This document shows, in pieces, positions 44,422 through 52,409 of a stretch of 64,000 bases of DNA. The notes under the pieces were generated by a model. That model worked only from the letters and a program-made list of their open reading frames with translations. It was not told where the DNA came from and did not search any database. Position numbers and translations under genes: made by a program. Origin of the DNA: Methanocella_A sp049676595 (GTDB taxonomy: Archaea; Halobacteriota; Methanocellia; Methanocellales; Methanocellaceae); contig NZ_CP187259.1 in the NCBI RefSeq assembly GCF_049676595.1, forward strand, positions 1,054,001-1,118,000, read 5' to 3'. Within the stretch, counting starts at the first letter, position 1; every line of letters begins with the position of its first letter.

Positions 44422-44874
44422 GTGTCAGTGAAGGAATTATTGGTACAGGCAGACGTCGCCTTTTCAAAAGTATATCCGGACTACAGGAAGCTGATGAAGT
44501 CGTTCATGGTAGGTGTCGTCGCCACAGTCATGGACATGGCAGTTCTGTTCCTGCTCATCAGTAACGTGGACATCATGTACCTGTTCGCGAACATCGTCTC
44601 GTATCACGTAGGCATGGTCGTAAGCTTCACCCTGAACAAGACCTTCACCTTCAAGAATACCTACGACAAGTACCACTACCAGTTCATATCCTTCGCCTTA
44701 GTCGCATACTCACAGCTCATACTGACCACGGCGTTGCTGTTCGTGCTCGTCGACATGGTCTTCGGCCACGACACCAACACGTACGTTATGATCTCCAAAG
44801 CCATCGTGGCGTTCGTCGGGTTCGTGTACGCGTTCATAGTGAACAAGTCGCTGACGTTCAAGATCTTCAAATAA
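44422..44874 (+). CDS. GtrA family membrane protein
   Basis: 150 residues from GTG 44422. Four membrane helices (about 28-48, 53-72, 90-112 and 123-142) are arranged in the GtrA pattern, with SYHVGMVVSFTLNKTFTF and the C-terminal FVYAFIVNKSLTFK repeat of the same half. GtrA proteins help move polyprenyl-linked sugars across the membrane in glycan decoration. It follows hisH closely. A T-run (CTCTTTTTT) comes just after the stop, before the family-1 palindrome. Confidence 0.85.
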   Translation: MSVKELLVQADVAFSKVYPDYRKLMKSFMVGVVATVMDMAVLFLLISNVDIMYLFANIVSYHVGMVVSFTLNKTFTFKNTYDKYHYQFISFALVAYSQLILTTALLFVLVDMVFGHDTNTYVMISKAIVAFVGFVYAFIVNKSLTFKIFK

Positions 44875-44894
44875 CTCTTTTTTGACTCAGCAAG

Positions 44895-45065
44895 ACGATC
44901 GCTGCGCTGTGCCAGGATCACAGATTACGACAGATGACTCAGATTGCACAGATACGACTCGATGAGAATGACAATGAAACCGATCTATCATAATAGGTCA
45001 CCAGTCATCTGTGTAATCAGTGCAATCTGTAACAATCTGTGATCCTGGCACAGCGCAGCGATCGT
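44895..45065. repeat. Family-1 palindrome, best-preserved copy
   Basis: Arms of 59 bases (44895-44953 and 45007-45065). The outer 32 bases of each arm are exactly complementary (starting ACGATCGCTGCGCTGTGCC). The inner parts are 9-10-base CACAGATT-type words that pair with a few mismatches. The loop is 53 bases. It lies between convergent genes (gtrA and the DisA_N protein) and could act as a two-way terminator. Related copies are at 11.2 and 15.6 kb. Confidence 0.9.
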
Positions 45066-45091
45066 TTGCGTTCGAGAACCTTTAAAACGGT

Positions 45092-45742
45092 CTATGCACT
45101 GTCGATGCCTTTGAGCAGCGACGAGATGGTCTCGAAGGTGGATTTTACAATCAGGTAAGCGCCGCCGATGTAGACGATGCTCTGCGGGGCCACGGGTAGC
45201 ACTACTATGGAGAGGAAGGCTGCGGCGAGCAGGGCGGTGTCGCCTCTGGTGAGGAAGGTGGCCACTTTCTCCATGACGTTGGGATTGACCTCGGAAGAGT
45301 CCATCTCCAGCACAATGGAGCCTTTCTGGAACACCTTGATCCAGCTGGACTCCTCGGAAATGAGGATGGCCGTGGCGTTGGGCAGGCTTTCGGTGATGCC
45401 GCTGGCGGCGGCGTGCCTGGTGCCGAAGCCCGGCAGCGTCGTGGATCGCAGCAGGCGGGCGCCGAAGGCGACGAGCTCTCCCCTGGGGGTGATGAGCACC
45501 GAGCCGTCGATGGTCGCCAGCTTCTCCAGGACCACGTTCATGCCTTTCTCGGTCACGGGATATGCGGTGGTAAACTGCGGGTAGTGCGTCTCAAAAAGGC
45601 CGTCTATGTCGGCACGCTCGGCTATCACGATCAGGCCGCCTTCCCCACTCTTGGAGATGCCCTTGGCGACACCCAGGATGACGTCCATCACCTTTTCTTC
45701 CTGGACCTCGCGCTCGTCGATAGTCAGTACTTCAGCTGCCAC
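45092..45742 (-). CDS. DisA_N (diadenylate cyclase-like) domain protein with altered motifs
   Basis: 216 residues from GTG 45742. The middle has the DAC fold: TIDGSVLITPRGELVAFGARL, then LPGFGTRHAAASGITESLPNATAILISEES. The two signature motifs of diadenylate cyclases are changed: DGA is Asp79-Gly80-Ser81 and RHR is Arg109-His110-Ala111. The C-terminus has a hydrophobic segment (about 160-200, ALLAAAFLSIVVLPVAPQSIVYI) that may be a membrane hairpin. If active it makes c-di-AMP; the changes may lower or alter activity. The promoter is about 25 bases upstream (GTGTAAATAATC on the minus strand). A tandem 88-bp repeat lies in the divergent gap. Confidence 0.7.
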   Translation of the reverse strand: MAAEVLTIDEREVQEEKVMDVILGVAKGISKSGEGGLIVIAERADIDGLFETHYPQFTTAYPVTEKGMNVVLEKLATIDGSVLITPRGELVAFGARLLRSTTLPGFGTRHAAASGITESLPNATAILISEESSWIKVFQKGSIVLEMDSSEVNPNVMEKVATFLTRGDTALLAAAFLSIVVLPVAPQSIVYIGGAYLIVKSTFETISSLLKGIDSA

Positions 45743-45885
45743 CGTTCTCTTCCACCCGCCGATTATTTACACTATCTTAGTGCCTTTGAGATATTAGAAT
45801 GTTACCCTGCTCAAACGAGCCGGAAACCCTGCTCTCCGGGACAGGCCAATTCGTATTTAGTCCTTAACCTATAAAAGGAAATAGC

Positions 45886-46081
45886 ATGCGACACAAGCAA
45901 TTGGGACTGCTTCGTAAGCCCCAATAGCTTGTGTCTTAAGGCAATTGAAGCTTGCTTCGCACGCTCCAATTGTATGCGACACAAGCAATTGGGACTGCTT
46001 GGTAAGCCCCAATAGCTTGTGTCTTAAGGCAATTGAAGCTTGCTTCGCACGCTCGAATTGCATGCGCCGCAAGCAGTTGTG
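45886..46081. repeat. 88-bp tandem direct repeat of double hairpins
   Basis: Units start at 45886, 45974 and 46062 (the third is only 20 bases long). Units 1 and 2 differ at two or three positions. Each holds two hairpins: ACACAAGCAATTGGGA pairs with CCCCAATAGCTTGTGT, and CAATTGAAGC with GCTCCAATTG. They occupy the 380-bp divergent gap between the DisA_N protein and a GT2 gene. The rest of the gap holds the two promoters (TTAAATACC at about 46090 for the GT2 gene). Confidence 0.9.
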
Positions 46082-46122
46082 AAGTACTGTTAAATACCAA
46101 AAGGGCGGATATGCACTAAACC

Positions 46123-47454
46123 ATGAAAAACAAGCTCGTCTTTGCGCTTGTCCTCCTGATGCTGTTCGCTATAGGGGTCCTTGCAGGTAGCCTTGTCTAC
46201 TCGACAATCATCCTCGCCTCGGTGGTCAACTGGGTGCTGGTGCGGGAATGGGTGCCTATCGCGTCCCTGACACTGCTGGCTATCGTCGTGCTTGTCACAG
46301 TCTATTTTACTATCCGCTTCGTGGATCAGAGCCGCATGTACGGCCTGCCCGAAGCCAGCGTCAGAGACCCGCTCCGGATGACTATCATTATCCCCACGCT
46401 CAACGAGGAGCGCACGATCGAGCAGTGCGTTGCCAGCATCATCAAGGCGAACTATCCCCACGACCGGCTGGAAGTCCTCATCGCCTACGAGGTGCCGCCG
46501 AGGTGCAGGGATTCGACTCCGGAGATCGCAGCGGCTTTAGCCCGAAAGTACCCGTGTGTCAGGGCCATACCCAACGACGGTTCCCACGCGGGCTCGAAAG
46601 CGGGGTCGATCAACAACTGTCTCGCACAGGCGACAGGCGAGATCATAGGCATCTACGATGCTGATCACACCATAGACCACGATGCGCTGATCCGGGCATC
46701 CGCCCAGTTTACTGCCAATCCCTGGCTGGATTGCATAGGCGGGAAGGTCATGGTCAGGCATATGGACTACAACCTGTTTACGACGATTACGGGCAACGAG
46801 TCCACTGTGATCAATAACTTTTCCAGGTTCCTGTCCGAGTTTTTAACAGGTAATCACTCCGTCTACGGGTCGAACGTCTTCCTCCGGAAAGTCGCGCTCG
46901 AGCGCATCGGCGGCTTCGACGAGTCCAGCCTGACCGAAGACTGCGACCTGGGGATGAAGCTGATCCGGAAGAACTGTCACATGCGCATCGACTACACGAT
47001 TAAGAGTTACGAGCAGCCGGCGCTGAACTTCCGGGACTGGTGGCACCAGCGGGTGCGGTGGACCCGGGGCAGCATGGATGTCCTGCGCAAGCACCTCAAG
47101 CAGTCGTCGAAGGAGCCAATCAACTTCAAAACGCTGAACACGATCGTGCTGTACTCCCTGAGCACAGGGGGGCTGCTATTCAGCGTCGTCCTGATGGGCT
47201 TCCTCGGGTTCATGCTCTACGTCAACGTCGTGTCTCCGATCGTCCTGGCGACTTTTGCAGCGCCTCTGGCCATCCTGTTCGCGGCGGAGTCTCTCCTCCA
47301 GCTCGGAGAGGGGCGGGGGAACATCGCAGACGTCCTGCTGTCCATCTTCGTCCGGCCCTGGATCATCTTCGCCTACTCGCTCATCGGAGTCTACTCCGTG
47401 GTACTCGAGGTGCTCGAAGCCGAGCGCGACTGGGCCGAAAACCAGCGCATCTGA
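46123..47454 (+). CDS. Membrane-bound processive GT2 glycosyltransferase
   Basis: 443 residues. Two N-terminal membrane helices (about 5-25 and 42-66) come before the catalytic domain: IIIPTLNEERTIEQ, YDADH (DxD), LTEDCDLG (TED) and the processive signature QRVRW at about residue 309. Three or four helices follow from 330. This is the cellulose/hyaluronan/poly-GlcNAc synthase architecture, in which the enzyme both makes and extrudes a polymer of one sugar. Product unknown. It is divergent from a DisA_N-domain gene, and cyclic nucleotides regulate such synthases in bacteria, so a functional pairing is possible (inference). Confidence 0.85.
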   Translation: MKNKLVFALVLLMLFAIGVLAGSLVYSTIILASVVNWVLVREWVPIASLTLLAIVVLVTVYFTIRFVDQSRMYGLPEASVRDPLRMTIIIPTLNEERTIEQCVASIIKANYPHDRLEVLIAYEVPPRCRDSTPEIAAALARKYPCVRAIPNDGSHAGSKAGSINNCLAQATGEIIGIYDADHTIDHDALIRASAQFTANPWLDCIGGKVMVRHMDYNLFTTITGNESTVINNFSRFLSEFLTGNHSVYGSNVFLRKVALERIGGFDESSLTEDCDLGMKLIRKNCHMRIDYTIKSYEQPALNFRDWWHQRVRWTRGSMDVLRKHLKQSSKEPINFKTLNTIVLYSLSTGGLLFSVVLMGFLGFMLYVNVVSPIVLATFAAPLAILFAAESLLQLGEGRGNIADVLLSIFVRPWIIFAYSLIGVYSVVLEVLEAERDWAENQRI

Positions 47455-47496
47455 CCGCTGCTGTGGCATCTTCTTTGTCGTATGAAAAATTCTGGG

Positions 47497-47985
47497 TCCG
47501 GGAGGTGTTGAGAGATCAGAGCGGGGGTCGGAGAGGTGCCGGGAGTTTAGAGAGGACTTTTCAAGCTGGGAGGTCAGGGAGGTCAGGAGGTCTGAGAGGG
47601 AGGTTATGTGAGGCACCCGGAGGTCCGAGAGAATTTTGTTGGTGATCACATTCGAACTATCCGGGGCTGTCAGGTACCGTTTACACGAAGTACACGAAGT
47701 ACCCGAAGTACCCGAAGTCATACTTTAAGATCGGCTTGCAGTCAGCCCTTTTATCGTACTTTGAGTACTTCGTGTACCTTGTGTACTTCGTGTAAACGGT
47801 ACGGGCGCTCATCCGAAAAGTGCAGAATAATACCCTGTTATCCTCCCAGACCTTTCCACACTCCCTATCCTCCTCTCTGACCTCTGTGACCGACACGGAG
47901 GTGTCCCTTGCCGATCTCTAACCTCCCAGCTTGAAAATTCTCCCCCGACCTCCGGGGACCTCCCCGACCTCCAGGAGTTTTTCAT
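47497..47985. repeat. Family-7 palindrome (GGGAGGTCA word) enclosing a family-2 hairpin
   Basis: The left side 47497-47635 is rich in GGGAGGTCA-type words; the right side 47830-47985 holds their complements. A perfect 17-base inverted match (47558-47574 with 47921-47937, TTTTCAAGCTGGGAGGT) anchors the arms. Between them is the family-2 hairpin at 47674-47802. It fills most of the 596-bp gap between two plus-strand genes; no coding potential. Confidence 0.8.
47674..47802. repeat. Family-2 hairpin (TACACGAAG word), copy 2
   Basis: GTACCGTTTACACGAAGTAC at 47674-47693 is exactly complementary to 47783-47802. Inward the arms continue as TACACGAAG, TACCCGAAG words pairing with mismatches. The same outer sequence opens copy 1 at 21848. 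Confidence 0.9.
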
Positions 47986-48050
47986 CGGCTATCACTATCC
48001 GCCATTTGCGTGGTATCAAGCTAATTTTCCCGCGGGTAGAAACTGGAACC

Positions 48051-48563
48051 ATGTACCAGATGCGCAAAGCCGTGAACGTGAACAGCAACGCCCCCGAATT
48101 CACCGCGAGAGACGTCCGGGGCACGGAGTTCAACATCCTGACCTTCCGGGGCCGGAGCAACCTTGTCATCTTCTTCTACCGCAACAGCCGGTGCCAGACC
48201 TGCCGGGAAGAGCTGAAAAAGCTGGCAGACTACTACGGGTATATCACCCAGCAGGACGGCGAGGTAGTGGCCATCAGCACCGACAGCATAGACGAAGCCA
48301 AAAACCTGGCCGTAGACCTCAAGCTGCCCTACCGGGTGATCAGCGACCCCGAGCACAGAATCGCCGACATGTACGGCGTCTTCGACACCTCTACCGACAC
48401 CGACCTGCCCGCCCTGTTCCTGGTAGACAAGAACGGCGTAGTCCGCTACCGCAAAGTACTCGAAGGGCTCGACGACATAGTCCCCGGCAACGACGTCGCC
48501 AACCGGCTCCGGGACATGGGGCCCGGCATGGGCGCCCACGGCGGGTTCGATCCGATGCCATAG
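48051..48563 (+). CDS. Peroxiredoxin (AhpC/TSA family)
   Basis: The start is taken at ATG 48051; ATG 48060 is also possible, and the longer frame back to 47931 runs through repeat DNA. The protein is 170 residues. Thioredoxin-fold blocks: NAPEFTARDVRGTEFNI, LVIFFYRNSRCQTCREELKKL, EVVAISTDS, LPYRVISDPEHRIADMYGV and PALFLVDKNGVVRY. The peroxidatic Cys of typical AhpC lies in PxxxxTxxC; here the site reads FYRNSRCQTC, a CxxC as in BCP/thiol-reductase-like members. It should reduce peroxides or disulfides in the cytosol. The C-terminus is Gly/Met/Pro-rich. Confidence 0.8.
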   Translation: MYQMRKAVNVNSNAPEFTARDVRGTEFNILTFRGRSNLVIFFYRNSRCQTCREELKKLADYYGYITQQDGEVVAISTDSIDEAKNLAVDLKLPYRVISDPEHRIADMYGVFDTSTDTDLPALFLVDKNGVVRYRKVLEGLDDIVPGNDVANRLRDMGPGMGAHGGFDPMP

Positions 48564-48645
48564 AAAAAGTCATTATGGCCGGAAAAAAACTCTGGTGTCA
48601 CGATTAAACGAGACAGAACGGCGCACCACCAAAATCCCAATTTTT

Positions 48646-49120
48646 TAAACCACGGCGGCACGGCGACACGGCGATATAGCGATCCACGATAAACCGGATG
48701 GTAACTGGAACCACGGCGGCACGGCGACAATGTTATGCCGTAACAGGGTACTCCTTTTTAAGTCCACGGCGACACGAAGACAGCCCATTAACCACTAATG
48801 GTTTACTGGCCAGGTGTTTCAGTATATCATTATGATCCTATAGCCGGTACACTTCTTTCTATAGTGATTCCCTGGTTCTCCAACCTGGTAACAAGAGAAG
48901 GATTGTCTCCACGCCATCAGTCCGCCGTGCCGCCGTGGATCAATAAAAAAGGAGCCTTGCTATTCGGGTACGGTTTTTGCCGTGTCGCCGTGCCGCCGTG
49001 GTTTAAATAGCCATCCTGCCATCGTTTCTTGAATTGTCTCCGTGCCGCCGTGCCGCCGTGGTTAGAACATCTGATCTCCAGTTGCCGGGATGGAGAGCCG
49101 TGCCGCTGTGGTGAAAGTAG
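48646..49120. repeat. Family-4 palindromic element (CACGGCGG word), copy 2
   Basis: Left blocks at 48649 and 48710 (CCACGGCGGCACGGCGACA) and right blocks at 48921, 48986, 49042 and a weaker one at 49098. It parallels the 27.4-kb copy along its length, including AAACCGGATGGTAACTGGAA and GTGGATCAATAA followed by AGGAGCCTTGC. It lies in the 607-bp convergent gap between the peroxiredoxin and dUTPase genes. The flanking 48564-48645 and 49121-49170 hold nothing recognisable. Confidence 0.85.
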
Positions 49121-49170
49121 CCGCAGTACCAGCCGTGATGAAATTGTAAAAGAGATATTAAATTTTTATG

Positions 49171-49671
49171 TCATATGTTCTCGTTCATGTACCGCCCGCT
49201 GTAGCCTTCCTGCTCGGAGTCGAGCCGCATGAAGAGGAGCTGGATGGCCCGGGTGTTCTTTTTCATGAAGAAGCCCTGCTCGTTGTAGACTACCAGCAGC
49301 GCTTCGCTTCTGCCGCGGTAGCCGGCGTCCCATACGGCGGTCTCGACGGTGGCGCCCATGCGGAGCAGACTCGACCTGGGCCGGGCGATGGCGCACATGT
49401 TTTTGGGAATGCTGACGGTCTCGTTGAACACGATCTTGTAGCAGCCTTTGGGCAGGAAGGTCCAGCCGTCCCGGTCCCACTCGAGGGGCTGGTAGACGGG
49501 CAGCCTGCGGTCGGCGTTGTCGAACCCTATGCGGCCGGGGCCGTCGAAGGCCTCGACGTGCTCTACGGTCAGCTCGAAGCCATTTACTTGTGTCTGTGCG
49601 GCTGCGTCTACAGCGCCTTCCACTAAGCCCTGTTTAACGAGCTCTGAGAGCCCTGTCTTGCCTGGGATCAT
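49171..49671 (-). CDS. dUTPase/dCTP deaminase family nucleotidohydrolase
   Basis: 166 residues. The trimeric dUTPase/DCD fold shows in ARPRSSLLRMGATVETAVWDAGYRGR (dUTPase motifs 2 and 3) and the C-terminal KNTRAIQLLFMRLDSEQEGYSGRY, whose RLDSEQ..GY..RY pattern closes over the nucleotide. It removes dUTP or deaminates dCTP, keeping uracil out of DNA. In archaea the two activities can coexist. The catalytic acid for deamination would have to lie near Glu in VETAVWDAGY. The gene overlaps the end of trmO by 38 bases and is co-transcribed with it. Confidence 0.8.
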   Translation of the reverse strand: MIPGKTGLSELVKQGLVEGAVDAAAQTQVNGFELTVEHVEAFDGPGRIGFDNADRRLPVYQPLEWDRDGWTFLPKGCYKIVFNETVSIPKNMCAIARPRSSLLRMGATVETAVWDAGYRGRSEALLVVYNEQGFFMKKNTRAIQLLFMRLDSEQEGYSGRYMNENI

Positions 49672-50083
49672 CCGGTTCCACTCCTTCGTCGAACGTGCGC
49701 ACGAACGGCTTGATGTCCAGCACCGGCGTGCCGTCCAGCGCGTCCAGCCCTTCGACGGCCAGAGTATTGCCCTGTCGCTCTATAAGCCTGACGACCGTGA
49801 GGCCTATGGGGTTAGGCCTGTACTGGCTTCTGGTGTTGAAGACTCCTGTGATCGGCCGGGACTCGTCGCCCCGGGGGTGAAGCCGCAGCTTGTAGTCGCC
49901 TGCGGTCCGGTCGAAGTAGAAGATCACGGTGATCAGCTCGTTTTGCTCGATGTCCATGAGGCCGTCCGAGTATGTAGGATCGATGACGATCTTCGAGCGC
50001 AGGTGTCTGAATTCTTCCGAATGAGTCTCACGCCCGGCGCTATTCTTGACATAGCCTATGGGAGTTAATGTCATCCGGTTCAT
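49634..50083 (-). CDS. trmO: tRNA (t6A37) N6-methyltransferase TrmO-like
   Basis: The start is ATG 50083 (MNRMTLTPIGYV); ATG 50074 is the alternative, and the frame further upstream crosses the promoter. The protein is about 149 residues, a short TrmO/VirR-type beta-barrel (UPF0066): LTPIGYVKNSAG, SKIVIDPTYSDGLMDIEQ, RLHPRGDESRPITGVFNTRSQYRPNPIGLT and LDGTPVLDIKPFV. The family binds S-adenosylmethionine and methylates N6-threonylcarbamoyladenosine at position 37 of some tRNAs. The TATA box 27 bases upstream predicts a leaderless or nearly leaderless message. Confidence 0.85.
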   Translation of the reverse strand: MNRMTLTPIGYVKNSAGRETHSEEFRHLRSKIVIDPTYSDGLMDIEQNELITVIFYFDRTAGDYKLRLHPRGDESRPITGVFNTRSQYRPNPIGLTVVRLIERQGNTLAVEGLDALDGTPVLDIKPFVRTFDEGVEPDDPRQDRALRAR

Positions 50084-50105
50084 ACTAAGGGGATAATATC
50101 TGCGG

Positions 50106-50115
50106 GTATATAAAT
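50106..50115 (-). promoter_or_regulatory. TATA box for trmO-dUTPase
   Basis: Minus-strand TTTATATAC in this interval. The predicted start near 50083 coincides with the first ATG of trmO, so the mRNA may be leaderless. Confidence 0.5.
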
Positions 50116-50290
50116 GGGTAGCTGATCTAATGCTCTTTAAAGCCCTTTTACCCGGTCTCTTAATATCACGTATCAAGTCTATCCTGTGCTTCCTAATTTA
50201 ATGATATAGAAATAATAGAGGGGTTAGATATAGAATCAGCCAGATATACTCGTACGACCAAGTATCCATTGCATACTGACTGGTGATTGA

Positions 50291-51064
50291 ATGAATGTTA
50301 TGAAAGCCGGCATCATTGCAGGTGTAATAGGCGTAGTATTACTGATTGTAGAATTATATCCCATGGCCATTCTTGCCAGATCATTTCCCTTCTCCGAGAT
50401 GGAATTTATATCGACAACCATCAGACTGTTAAGTTTTGCCATACCGGGTGCATTGGCTGGCATACTTGCGTCCCGCTACGTTATGAGCACGAAAGAGTCT
50501 CTGCTACCGGGGCTGATCTCTGGTACAATCGTAGCTTTTGCAGAACTGCTCAGAATGGCCAGCATTATCTTCCCTTTCATGGGTGGGGAGCATGGGAAGG
50601 ACGTAGTCCTGACAGGGCTCATCCATCTTCTACTCCGGGACCCCTTCAGTATTGCGCTTTGTGGCTTATGCTCTGCACTGGCAGTCTTTTTCACCCGTGA
50701 GCTCTACTGGAGCATTCCTCAGTCTGACCGGGATAGCGATCCCTACGCGCTAAAAAAATTATATGACGAACTCTGGAACGATGCGAGTACTCTCATCATC
50801 GACATGAACCGGAGCATCAGAGTATTCCTGTTTGCAGGAATACTTATGCTAATCTGCGGCATCGTGATCCTGGGCATGGGGCTGTCCGGTTGGCAGTATA
50901 TCAGCTTGAGGGGTGCTGCTGCCTCAGATTACGTAATTGTAATCGGGGAAATTTCTTGCGGCTTGATCCAGCTGATCATTGGCCCATATTTACTATACTG
51001 GTACTACATACTGAAGAAGCGCTACACTAGGCTGATGCAAATGGAAAAATCCCTGGGAGCCTGA
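50291..51064 (+). CDS. Integral membrane protein, function unknown
   Basis: 257 residues. Four hydrophobic segments (about 5-28, 43-63, 70-92, 103-130) are followed by a cytosolic helical stretch (YALKKLYDELWNDAS) and two more segments (about 173-197 and 211-236). GGTGATT four bases upstream supports ATG 50291. The family is not recognised. A small winged-helix gene follows after only three bases, so it is probably a membrane sensor or target linked to that regulator. Base composition is more AT-rich than the neighbours, possibly a recent arrival. Confidence 0.6.
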   Translation: MNVMKAGIIAGVIGVVLLIVELYPMAILARSFPFSEMEFISTTIRLLSFAIPGALAGILASRYVMSTKESLLPGLISGTIVAFAELLRMASIIFPFMGGEHGKDVVLTGLIHLLLRDPFSIALCGLCSALAVFFTRELYWSIPQSDRDSDPYALKKLYDELWNDASTLIIDMNRSIRVFLFAGILMLICGIVILGMGLSGWQYISLRGAAASDYVIVIGEISCGLIQLIIGPYLLYWYYILKKRYTRLMQMEKSLGA

Positions 51065-51067
51065 TCG

Positions 51068-51382
51068 ATGGTCAGGAGCAGATCGCCCCCGCCTTCGAAG
51101 GCTGCGGAGAGGCTCAGGGAGTACCTTGATATCGTCAAACTGGCGGAAGTAGAGCGTGGAAAAGCGCTGTGGTATGATATATATCGTAGGGCAGGCAACC
51201 AGTATCAGACAGACAGCATGATCCAGTACCTGCAGGATAACGGCCTCGTAGACGGCAACAAGGAGGACGGCTTTCATCTCACTGAAAAGGGCCAGACCTG
51301 GCACGACATCTTGAAGAGGCACCGGGACCTGGTAGGCGTGTTGACCCGAGAGCTCAGCGGCGATCGGAGAAAAGAGTGGTAA
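51068..51382 (+). CDS. Small winged-helix DNA-binding protein
   Basis: 104 residues. A basic N-terminus precedes a winged-helix core, REYLDIVKLAEVERGKALWYDIYRRAGNQYQTDSMIQYLQDNGLV then FHLTEKGQTWHDIL, where the last part is the wing and fourth helix common in archaeal wHTH regulators of the ArnR1/PadR-like group. It is translated directly after the membrane-protein gene (three bases between). Likely controls its own operon; targets unknown. Confidence 0.7.
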   Translation: MVRSRSPPPSKAAERLREYLDIVKLAEVERGKALWYDIYRRAGNQYQTDSMIQYLQDNGLVDGNKEDGFHLTEKGQTWHDILKRHRDLVGVLTRELSGDRRKEW

Positions 51383-51509
51383 TGTCCGAAATTCTGTTTT
51401 TTACTACGGGGCATCTATTAGACCATGGAAAATATCTTTCATGCGTGTCGATCTTGTTTTATCTTTAAACACGAAGTTTTTAAACGATCGGAGGCTAAAC
51501 ATAACCCGA

Positions 51510-52343
51510 ATGGCAGGCAAGGACAAGATCCCCGGGGCAAAAAGATATGGCCTGATGGGGAAGGCTATGTACTTCGTGGCCGCTCTCGGCCTGCGCCTGT
51601 CTACGGTTCCTGTCATCGGTGATGTCTTCGGACTGCTCGCCTCCCGGCGCCGGCTGAAAGTGGTAACGGTGCCAGTGGGGACCAGGTTTAACCGAAATCC
51701 TGCGGTTCTCCACATTGATGCGGCAAAGCAGCTGGTGGAAGCATCTTCTTACATCGTCCGCACCGACACCTGCATGTGCCGGGAAAGCCAGCACTGTAAA
51801 GATTATCCGATCGATCTGGGGTGCCTGTTCCTCGGAGAAGGCGCCAGGAAAATGGTTCAGCATGGCCAGGTACGCCCCGTTACTAAAGAGGAGGCGCTCG
51901 CTCACCTGGAGTGGGCCAGGCAGGCCGGCCTGATCACCAACGTGATATGGTCTTCGCCGGAGCTAATAGCGCTCGGCGCCGACCCGGCGCACACCGTCGA
52001 ATTATGCTCCTGCTGCCCGTGCTGCTGCCTCGCTTTTAAGACCAGGAACGCTTCGGTAGCGTTCCTCGACGGGATCGCAGGCTTCGGCGTGTCCCGCCTC
52101 ACCAGCGTGGACGACTGTACCCGGTGCACGAACTGCGTCGGCGTCTGCCCCTTCAAGGCCATCCGGCTGGACGATATCGTCGAGGGCCCCGTCATCGACG
52201 AGCGCCGGTGCAAAGGCTGCGGCCGGTGCGAAGTGGCATGCAGGCCCGGCATCCTAAAAATCGTGCCTTTCGAGCCCGAGAAGAGCGCTACCCCCTTACC
52301 CGGCACCATGTACCTCGAGGAGTTCCTGCTGAAAGTGCGGTAG
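51510..52343 (+). CDS. Cysteine-rich 4Fe-4S ferredoxin-domain protein
   Basis: The start is ATG 51510 (MAGKDKIPGAKRYG), chosen because the preceding DNA looks like a promoter (CTTTAAACACG and TTTTTAAACG near 51465-51485). The protein is 277 residues. Cysteine clusters in order: CMCRESQHC, the unusual CSCCPCCC, then two [4Fe-4S] motifs CTRCTNCVGVCP and CKGCGRCEVACRPG. The N-terminus has a hydrophobic stretch (AMYFVAALGLRLSTV) that may touch membrane. Similar proteins occur in methanogens and clostridia next to redox enzymes, but no partner is evident here. Electron carrier or scaffold; exact role unknown. Confidence 0.75.
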   Translation: MAGKDKIPGAKRYGLMGKAMYFVAALGLRLSTVPVIGDVFGLLASRRRLKVVTVPVGTRFNRNPAVLHIDAAKQLVEASSYIVRTDTCMCRESQHCKDYPIDLGCLFLGEGARKMVQHGQVRPVTKEEALAHLEWARQAGLITNVIWSSPELIALGADPAHTVELCSCCPCCCLAFKTRNASVAFLDGIAGFGVSRLTSVDDCTRCTNCVGVCPFKAIRLDDIVEGPVIDERRCKGCGRCEVACRPGILKIVPFEPEKSATPLPGTMYLEEFLLKVR

Positions 52344-52409
52344 ACCTCTACCGGGGATGGCCAGATATATTGGATTGCCTATTGCGGCAGTGAGAAAGTG
52401 AGGTAGGGT

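Noticed and set aside
45886..46081. CRISPR array
   Set aside because: The 88-bp units are directly adjacent with no variable spacers and no cas genes nearby.
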